Origin: Streptococcus sp. Marseille-Q0941
GTDB lineage: Bacteria > Bacillota > Bacilli > Lactobacillales > Streptococcaceae
Direction of reading: 5' to 3'
Length of the DNA: 64,000 nt
Assembly (NCBI RefSeq): GCF_943736975.1
Contig: NZ_CALSFO010000002.1
Span: forward strand, 62,001-126,000
Below the pieces are notes generated by a model that was not told the DNA's origin, did no database searches, and saw only the letters and a list, made by a program, of their open reading frames with translations. A program made the position numbers and the translations under genes. Of this stretch, positions 57,116 through 64,000 are shown piece by piece (position 1 is the first letter of the stretch; each line of letters opens with the position of its first letter).

Positions 57116-58279
57116 ATGAATAAAGTATTCGTCAGTCGGCGTGTTGAAAAAAAGCTCCACAAAGGTCAGGTTCTTTTGGAAGAAGTTGATTTTCCAGATT
57201 TATCTGAAACTGATCAGGAAGTTGAACTTTTCAGCCAAAGCAATGACTTTTTAGGGAAGGCTTATCTATCTCGTCAAAATAAGGGAATTGGTTGGTTTGT
57301 AACCAACCAGAACATTTCTTTTAAACAAACCTTCTTTGAAAGTTTATTTAAGCAAGCAAAACACAAACGTTCTTCCTACTATCAAGATGAGTTGACCACT
57401 GCCTTTCGTTTGTTTAATCAAGAAGGCGATGGTTTTGGTGGAATGACTGTGGACCTCTATGGGGATTATGTTGTTTTCTCTTGGTACAACTCCTATATTT
57501 ATAGTCTTCGCCAAGAGATCATAGCAGCCTTCTCTCAGGTATTCCCAGAAGTCTTAGGTGCCTATGAAAAGATTCGCTTTAAAGGTTTAGACTATGAGTC
57601 TGCTCATATCTATGGTCAAGAAGCAGCTGAATATTTCACTGTTCTCGAGAATGGAGTCTTGTACCAAGTTTTTATGAATGACGGCCTTATGACAGGGATT
57701 TTCTTGGATCAGCATGAAGTTCGTGGGAGCTTAGTTGATGGTTTAGCAATGGGGAAATCTTTACTCAATATGTTTTCCTATACAGCGGCCTTCTCAGTCG
57801 CTGCAGCTATGGGGGGAGCTAGTGAAACAACCTCTGTAGACCTAGCCAAACGGTCAAGAGAACTATCAGAAGCTCATTTTCATGCCAACGGTTTGAGTCT
57901 AGACAATCATCGACTGCTTGTCATGGATGTCTTTGAGTATTTCAAATATGCTAAACGTAAAGGTTTGAGCTATGATGTGATTGTTCTGGATCCGCCTAGC
58001 TTTGCCCGAAATAAAAAACAAACCTTCTCTGTAGCGAAGGACTATCACAAGTTGATAACTCAAAGCTTAGAGATTTTAAAACCAGGTGGAATCATTATTG
58101 CTAGTACCAATGCTTCCAATGTTTCCCGTCAAAAATTTACAGAACAAATCAACAAAGGTTTTGCAGGAAGAACCTATCAGGTTCTTCAAAAATATGGACT
58201 TCCAGCAGACTTTGTCTACAATGAAAAAGATGAAAGTAGTAATTACCTCAAAGTGATTACCATGAAGGTTAGTAAATGA
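57116..58279 (+). CDS. Class I SAM-dependent rRNA methyltransferase (RlmI-like)
   Basis: A 387-residue RNA methyltransferase of the RlmI/RlmK group that makes 5-methylcytidine or related marks in 23S rRNA. An N-terminal PUA domain (about residues 1-75) precedes a central domain and the catalytic Rossmann fold: the SAM region [19 protein letters not shown] and the substrate motif [11 protein letters not shown]. The position modified is unknown. There is no Shine-Dalgarno sequence before the ATG, and a strong extended -10 lies 7 nt upstream. The stop overlaps aroD (ATGA), so this gene heads the shikimate operon. Confidence 0.88.
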   Translation: MNKVFVSRRVEKKLHKGQVLLEEVDFPDLSETDQEVELFSQSNDFLGKAYLSRQNKGIGWFVTNQNISFKQTFFESLFKQAKHKRSSYYQDELTTAFRLFNQEGDGFGGMTVDLYGDYVVFSWYNSYIYSLRQEIIAAFSQVFPEVLGAYEKIRFKGLDYESAHIYGQEAAEYFTVLENGVLYQVFMNDGLMTGIFLDQHEVRGSLVDGLAMGKSLLNMFSYTAAFSVAAAMGGASETTSVDLAKRSRELSEAHFHANGLSLDNHRLLVMDVFEYFKYAKRKGLSYDVIVLDPPSFARNKKQTFSVAKDYHKLITQSLEILKPGGIIIASTNASNVSRQKFTEQINKGFAGRTYQVLQKYGLPADFVYNEKDESSNYLKVITMKVSK

Positions 58280-58953
58280 AATTAATTGTTTCCGTAATGC
58301 CAAGAAGTATAGAAGAGGCTCAAGCTATTGATGTGTTGCGCTACCAAGATGCCGATATCATTGAGTGGCGAGCTGACTTCTTACCTAAGGAAGCTATTTT
58401 GCAGGTAGCGCCAGCTATTTTTGAAAAATTTGCAGGTCGTGAGCTTGTTTTCACTTTACGTACTCGTGCTGAGGGTGGTCAAATTGAGCTCTCTTCAGAA
58501 GAATATGTTCAAATGATCAAGGAAGTAGCACAGCTTTATCAACCAGATTATATCGATTTTGAGTATTTTAGCTATAAGGATGTTTTTGATCAGATGCTGG
58601 ACTTTCCAAATCTCGTCTTGAGCTACCATAACTTCCAAGAAACACCTGAAAATCTAATGGAAATACTGTCTGAGTTAACAAGTTTAAATCCTAAAGTTGT
58701 GAAAATAGCTGTTATGGCTAATACAGAGCAAGATGTGTTGGATCTGATGAACTTTACACGCGGCTTTAAAACACTAAATCCTGAACAAGAATATGTAACG
58801 ATTTCTATGGGAAAAGTGGGCAAGGTCTCTCGTATTACTTCAGATGTGACAGGATCTAGTTGGACTTTTGCAAGTCTGGATGAAGCGAGTGCTCCAGGAC
58901 AGATTTCACTATCTAGCATGAAAAAAATTAGGGAGCTTCTAAATGAAGATTGA
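58276..58953 (+). CDS. aroD: 3-dehydroquinate dehydratase, type I
   Basis: A 225-residue enzyme, third step of the shikimate pathway, which dehydrates 3-dehydroquinate. The Schiff-base lysine is K143 (VVKIAVMAN) and the general base H118 (LSYHNF); EWRADF and the closing motif [11 protein letters not shown] are conserved. The start overlaps the upstream methyltransferase gene and the end overlaps aroE by 11 bp. It belongs to the aroD-aroE-aroB-aroC-tyrA run. Confidence 0.96.
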   Translation: MKLIVSVMPRSIEEAQAIDVLRYQDADIIEWRADFLPKEAILQVAPAIFEKFAGRELVFTLRTRAEGGQIELSSEEYVQMIKEVAQLYQPDYIDFEYFSYKDVFDQMLDFPNLVLSYHNFQETPENLMEILSELTSLNPKVVKIAVMANTEQDVLDLMNFTRGFKTLNPEQEYVTISMGKVGKVSRITSDVTGSSWTFASLDEASAPGQISLSSMKKIRELLNED

Positions 58954-59797
58954 TGGCTACACACGTTTAGCAGCTGTGGTCGCAAATCCTATCAAACACT
59001 CCATTTCTCCCTTCATTCACAATAGCGCTTTTGAAGCAACCGATACCAATGGTGTTTATCTTGCTTGGGAAGTGGATGCGACTGAACTAGCAGAGACAGT
59101 TGCCAATATTCGTCGCTACCAGATGTATGGAATCAATCTTTCCATGCCATACAAGGAACAAGTGATTCCTTATCTGGACCAGTTGAGCGAAGAGGCTTGT
59201 TTAATTGGTGCAGTTAATACAGTTGTGAATCGAGAAGGAACATTAATTGGATATAACACAGATGGCAAGGGATTCTTTAAGAGCTTGCCTTCTTTTAAAA
59301 TTTCAAAGAAAAGAATGGTGTTGTTAGGAGCAGGCGGTGCAGCCAAGGCCATTTTGTCACAGGCGATCTTGGATGGAGTGAGTCAGATTTCTGTCTTTGT
59401 TCGTTCTTCATCCATGGAAAAAACAAGACCTTACTTAGAAAAACTAGAAAATGCGACTGGATTTAGAGTATATTTATGTGCCTTAGAAGATGTTTCTGAA
59501 CTACAAGCAAGGATTACTGATTCGGATTTACTGGTAAATGCGACCAGTGTGGGTATGGATGGAGTCTCTCAACCAATCCCGACAAGCATCGTTTTACCAG
59601 AAAAGCTCTTGGTAGCAGATGTGATTTATCAACCTTTTGAAACCCCATTTTTGAAATGGGCAAGAAAGCAGGGAAATCAATCTATCAATGGCCTTGGCAT
59701 GTTGCTTTACCAAGCTGCGGAAGCTTTTCAGTTATGGACAGGCAAGGAAATGCCAACAGATCACATCTGGGATTTATTAAAACAAAAGTATCAATAA
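58943..59797 (+). CDS. aroE: Shikimate dehydrogenase
   Basis: A 284-residue NADP-dependent enzyme reducing 3-dehydroshikimate. The shikimate site has [10 protein letters not shown] and the catalytic lysine in NLSMPYKEQ; the N and D pair is in GAVNTVV and NTDGKGF. The NADP loop is [11 protein letters not shown]. The C-terminal signature [19 protein letters not shown] is present. The ATG follows AGGGAG inside aroD. Confidence 0.97.
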   Translation: MKIDGYTRLAAVVANPIKHSISPFIHNSAFEATDTNGVYLAWEVDATELAETVANIRRYQMYGINLSMPYKEQVIPYLDQLSEEACLIGAVNTVVNREGTLIGYNTDGKGFFKSLPSFKISKKRMVLLGAGGAAKAILSQAILDGVSQISVFVRSSSMEKTRPYLEKLENATGFRVYLCALEDVSELQARITDSDLLVNATSVGMDGVSQPIPTSIVLPEKLLVADVIYQPFETPFLKWARKQGNQSINGLGMLLYQAAEAFQLWTGKEMPTDHIWDLLKQKYQ

Positions 59798-59813
59798 AAA
59801 AAGGAGACCTGCT

Positions 59814-60881
59814 ATGAAAATCAGAATAGACCTTCCACATCATCCTTACGATATTCAGATTGAAAAAGGATGCTTGTCTCAAGCAGGAAAATGGTTGCGA
59901 GAACTTTGGCAACCACAAAAGGTCGTTATCATTACCGATAACCATGTAGCTTCACTCTATGCAGAAAAAGTCAAATTGAGCTTGGAGGATGCTGGTTTTC
60001 AAGTGGCCGTTTTTGACTTTTTAGAGGGTGAAGAACGAAAAAATCTAACCACGGTTCAAAAGGCTTATGAATTTTTAGTGAAGCAAGGGTTAACTCGTAG
60101 TGATGGCATCCTTGCACTCGGTGGCGGAGTTGTCGGAGACTTGGCTGGCTTTGTAGCTTCTACCTATATGCGAGGAATTCATTTTGTTCAGATTCCAACT
60201 AGTTTAACTGCCCAGGTTGATTCTTCAATTGGCGGAAAAACTGGAGTGAACACCCCTTTTGCTAAAAATATGGTGGGGACTTTTGCTCAGCCGGATGGTG
60301 TTTTGATTGACCCGCTTGTCCTTGAGACTTTAGGTAAGAGAGAATTGATTGAAGGAATGGGTGAAGTCATCAAGTATGGTCTAATTGAAGATCCAGAGCT
60401 CTGGAACCTATTATCTGAAATGGATGGTTCTGTGGAAAGCATTTTGGAACATTCAGAGAGTCTAATTGAGCATTCTTGCCAAGTTAAGCGCAAGATGGTG
60501 GTTGAAGATGAGTTGGACAACGGTATACGCCTTTACCTCAATTTTGGCCACACTATTGGCCATGCCATTGAAGCGACTGCCGGTTATGGAAAAGTCATGC
60601 ATGGAGAAGCCGTTGCAATGGGAATGGTGCAGATTTCCAAGGTTGCTGAGGAAAAGGGCCTCATGCCAGAAGGAATAACTCAGTCTATTACAGCTATGTG
60701 TCAGAAATTTGGTTTGCCTGTTGACTATGAAAACTGGGATGTTGACAAGCTTTATCAGGCTTTGACTCATGATAAAAAAGCGCGTGGAAACACCTTGAAA
60801 TTGGTCTTGGTGCCAGAGCTTGGTTCGGCGACCATTCACCCTGTTTCCCTAGAAGAGATGAAAGACTACTTGGTAAAATAA
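59814..60881 (+). CDS. aroB: 3-dehydroquinate synthase
   Basis: A 355-residue NAD- and metal-dependent enzyme cyclising DAHP to 3-dehydroquinate. [15 protein letters not shown] binds NAD, GGKTGVN binds substrate phosphate, and the metal ligands are in the [11 protein letters not shown] glutamate, [10 protein letters not shown] and the following [10 protein letters not shown] histidine. The ATG follows AAAGGAG, 16 nt after aroE. Confidence 0.97.
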   Translation: MKIRIDLPHHPYDIQIEKGCLSQAGKWLRELWQPQKVVIITDNHVASLYAEKVKLSLEDAGFQVAVFDFLEGEERKNLTTVQKAYEFLVKQGLTRSDGILALGGGVVGDLAGFVASTYMRGIHFVQIPTSLTAQVDSSIGGKTGVNTPFAKNMVGTFAQPDGVLIDPLVLETLGKRELIEGMGEVIKYGLIEDPELWNLLSEMDGSVESILEHSESLIEHSCQVKRKMVVEDELDNGIRLYLNFGHTIGHAIEATAGYGKVMHGEAVAMGMVQISKVAEEKGLMPEGITQSITAMCQKFGLPVDYENWDVDKLYQALTHDKKARGNTLKLVLVPELGSATIHPVSLEEMKDYLVK

Positions 60882-60890
60882 GGAGAGCCT

Positions 60891-62057
60891 ATGAGATATT
60901 TAACTGCAGGAGAATCACATGGTCCTCGTCTGACAGCAATCATTGAAGGAATTCCAGCAGGACTTCCTTTGACTGCTGAGGATATCAATGAGGATCTCAA
61001 ACGCCGTCAAGGCGGTTATGGCCGTGGTGGACGCATGAAGATTGAGAGCGATCAGGTTGTCTTTACTTCTGGAATTCGTCATGGGAAGACGACAGGGGCT
61101 CCGATTACCATGGATGTCATTAATAAAGACCACCAAAAATGGCTGGATATCATGTCTGCCGAGGATATCGAAGACAGGCTTAAAAGTAAACGAAAAATCA
61201 CGCATCCTCGCCCAGGTCACGCAGATTTGGTTGGTGGGATCAAATATCGTTTTGATGACCTGAGAAATTCTTTGGAACGCTCATCTGCCCGTGAAACAAC
61301 GATGCGGGTTGCAGTTGGTGCAGTAGCCAAGCGTCTTTTGAATGAGCTTGATATCGAAATTGCTAACCATGTTGTTGTCTTTGGTGGTAAGAAAATTGAT
61401 GTTCCAGAAAACTTAACGGTCGCTGAAATTAAGAAACGAGCTGCCCAGTCGGAAGTTTCCATCGTCAACCAAGAACGTGAGCAGGAGATTAAGGACTATA
61501 TTGACCAGATTAAGCGTGATGGAGATACCATCGGTGGAGTTGTAGAAACAGTTGTCGGTGGTGTTCCGGTTGGTCTTGGTTCTTATGTCCAATGGGATCG
61601 TAAACTAGATGCAAGACTAGCTCAAGCTGTTGTTTCTATCAATGCCTTTAAAGGGGTGGAATTTGGTCTTGGGTTTGAGGCTGGTTACCGTAAAGGAAGC
61701 CAAGTCATGGATGAAATTCTCTGGTCTAAAGAAGATGGGTATACCCGTCGGACCAATAATCTCGGTGGTTTCGAAGGTGGTATGACCAATGGGCAACCAA
61801 TCGTTGTTCGTGGTGCCATGAAACCCATTCCCACCCTTTATAAACCTCTGATGAGTGTGGATATCGAGACTCACGAACCTTATAAGGCAACCGTGGAGAG
61901 AAGTGATCCAACCGCTCTTCCAGCAGCAGGTGTGGTCATGGAAGCTGTTGTGGCAACAGTTCTAGCGCAGGAAATTCTGGAAAAATTCTCATCCGATAAT
62001 CTAGAAGAATTAAAGGAAGCAGTAGCCAAACACCGCGAGTATACAAAGAACTATTAA
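60891..62057 (+). CDS. aroC: Chorismate synthase
   Basis: A 388-residue FMN-dependent enzyme that forms chorismate from EPSP. The three PROSITE-type signatures are seen: GESHGPRL (with H10), [12 protein letters not shown], and the arginine-rich [20 protein letters not shown]. The C-terminal [19 protein letters not shown] is conserved. As a Firmicute enzyme, it is presumably supplied with reduced flavin by a separate reductase. The ATG follows AAGGAG. Confidence 0.97.
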   Translation: MRYLTAGESHGPRLTAIIEGIPAGLPLTAEDINEDLKRRQGGYGRGGRMKIESDQVVFTSGIRHGKTTGAPITMDVINKDHQKWLDIMSAEDIEDRLKSKRKITHPRPGHADLVGGIKYRFDDLRNSLERSSARETTMRVAVGAVAKRLLNELDIEIANHVVVFGGKKIDVPENLTVAEIKKRAAQSEVSIVNQEREQEIKDYIDQIKRDGDTIGGVVETVVGGVPVGLGSYVQWDRKLDARLAQAVVSINAFKGVEFGLGFEAGYRKGSQVMDEILWSKEDGYTRRTNNLGGFEGGMTNGQPIVVRGAMKPIPTLYKPLMSVDIETHEPYKATVERSDPTALPAAGVVMEAVVATVLAQEILEKFSSDNLEELKEAVAKHREYTKNY

Positions 62058-62066
62058 GGAGTTCCT

Positions 62067-63170
62067 ATGGCAAAAACCATCTATATCGCAGGTCTCGGCT
62101 TGATTGGTGCCTCGATGGCGCTCGGTATCAGGCGTGACCATCCTGATTATGAAATTTTGGGTTATAATCGCAGTCGAGCATCGAGAGATATCGCCTTGGA
62201 GAGGGGAATGATTGACCGTGCGACGGATGATTTTGCCAGCTTTGCTCCTCTAGCAGATGTCATCATTCTAACCTTACCGATCAAGCAGACCATTGCTTTT
62301 ATCCAGGAGTTGGCAGGTTTGAACTTAAAAGAAGGCGTTATTATTTCAGATGCTGGCTCGACCAAGGTTGCCATTGTAGATGCTGCGGAGCAGTATTTGG
62401 CTGGCAAGCCTATTCGCTTTGTTGGGGCCCATCCTATGGCTGGTAGCCACAAGACAGGAGCTGCCTCTGCAGATGTCAATCTTTTTGAAAATGCCTACTA
62501 TATCTTTACGCCATCGAGTTTGACTAGTCCAGATACGCTTGAGGAAATGAAGGACCTACTTTCTGGTCTCCATGCACGTTTCATTGAAATTGATGCCAAG
62601 GAGCATGATCGAGTAACTTCACAGATTAGTCATTTTCCTCATATTTTAGCATCAGGTTTGATGGAACAAACTGCCAACTATGCTGAGCAACATGAAATGG
62701 CTCGACGTTTTGCAGCAGGTGGTTTTCGAGATATGACTCGGATCGCCGAAAGTGAGCCAGGTATGTGGACTTCTATCCTCCTATCCAATCGGGATACCAT
62801 TGTTGAACGCATCGAGGATTTCAAGAGACGTTTGGATGAGATTGGACAAGCTATCAGTAAGGGTGATGAAAACCAAATCTGGAACTTTTTCAATCAAGCG
62901 CGTGAGCAACGTCAAGCTATGGAAATCCATAAACGTGGAGGAGTAGATAGCTCATTTGACCTCTATGTGGACGTTCCCGATGAAGAAGATGTGATTTTAC
63001 GCATCTTGGAATTGTTGCGAGGAACTTCCTTGGTTAATATCCATATCAACGAGGAAAATCGTGAAGATGTTCATGGGATTCTACAAATTTCCTTTAAAAC
63101 TGCTCAGGATATGGAACGAGCTGAGCGCTTAATTACAGAAAATACGGACTATACAGTAGTCATCAAATAA
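62067..63170 (+). CDS. tyrA: Prephenate dehydrogenase
   Basis: A 367-residue enzyme making 4-hydroxyphenylpyruvate for tyrosine. The NAD-binding GLGLIG is at residues 9-14; the active site shows [13 protein letters not shown] and the conserved [13 protein letters not shown]. The C-terminal 70 residues ([16 protein letters not shown], then [15 protein letters not shown]) look like an ACT domain, suggesting feedback control by tyrosine. Its place in the chorismate operon commits part of the flow to tyrosine. Confidence 0.95.
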   Translation: MAKTIYIAGLGLIGASMALGIRRDHPDYEILGYNRSRASRDIALERGMIDRATDDFASFAPLADVIILTLPIKQTIAFIQELAGLNLKEGVIISDAGSTKVAIVDAAEQYLAGKPIRFVGAHPMAGSHKTGAASADVNLFENAYYIFTPSSLTSPDTLEEMKDLLSGLHARFIEIDAKEHDRVTSQISHFPHILASGLMEQTANYAEQHEMARRFAAGGFRDMTRIAESEPGMWTSILLSNRDTIVERIEDFKRRLDEIGQAISKGDENQIWNFFNQAREQRQAMEIHKRGGVDSSFDLYVDVPDEEDVILRILELLRGTSLVNIHINEENREDVHGILQISFKTAQDMERAERLITENTDYTVVIK

Positions 63171-63181
63171 GGAGGACAATT

Positions 63182-64000
<819 letters not shown>

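Overview
This window looks like a low-GC Gram-positive chromosome from the Streptococcus mitis group (mitis/oralis/pneumoniae relatives). The protein sequences, the RpoE/PyrG, WhiA/YvcK/RapZ, CdaA/CdaR/GlmM and aro-tyrA gene sets, and the extended -10 promoters (TGnTAnnnT) all fit this. Species identity is inferred from remembered family features, not from a search. The window is core genome throughout. I see no rRNA, tRNA, CRISPR array, prophage or intact insertion sequence.

Layout. 1-6.8 kb: peptidase PepV, a uracil-DNA-glycosylase-like protein, a rhodanese, the branched-chain amino acid carrier BrnQ, a DUF1307 lipoprotein, an M42 aminopeptidase, a HIT protein and the L,D-carboxypeptidase LdcB. 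6.8-10.7 kb: a phenylalanine T-box leader followed by pheS and pheT. 10.8-13 kb: a NatAB-like ABC exporter. 13-18.9 kb: rpoE, pyrG (with a leader that looks like a CTP-sensing attenuator), a DNA-methylase-like protein, ackA and birA. 19-24.5 kb: an O-antigen-ligase-like membrane protein, an FMN reductase, the ypmB-like/aspC/asnS cluster and a 176-bp hairpin-ended intergenic repeat. 24.5-30.4 kb: an MFS protein, queH, a DUF402 protein, recX, rlmD and tpiA. 30.4-34 kb: a heterodimeric multidrug-type ABC exporter behind a leader with a short peptide and two hairpins. 34-40.6 kb: dpr, folA, a 56-residue membrane protein, clpX, ysxC, ridA and the rapZ-yvcK-whiA trio. 40.6-41 kb: a 450-bp gene-free stretch that appears to encode a structured small RNA. 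41-50.4 kb: ferredoxin-NADP reductase, cdaA-cdaR-glmM, DUF1149, degV and dapB-cca-ABC-F. 50.5-57 kb: apt, metA (with a Met-box), a dnaD-like gene, a cytoplasmic alpha-amylase (with a LacI-family operator) and an ABC transporter. 57-64 kb: an rRNA methyltransferase, then the shikimate/tyrosine genes aroD-aroE-aroB-aroC-tyrA-ylbF, a terminator, a new promoter and the start of aroA, which runs off the window.

How the parts connect. Translation and amino acid supply dominate (pheST, asnS, aspC, metA, dapB, the aro genes, brnQ, peptidases). Cell-wall and c-di-AMP functions (ldcB, cdaA-cdaR-glmM, dapB) and metabolite or drug export make up much of the rest. The best material for a second look is regulatory: the exporter leader at 30.39-30.47 kb, the pyrG leader at 13.78-13.84 kb, the small RNA at 40.72-40.90 kb, the folded spacer before dapB at 46.43-46.56 kb, and a set of genes whose -10 box lies 6-7 nt before the start codon with no ribosome binding site (probable leaderless mRNAs). 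I did not find a clearly new multi-gene system.
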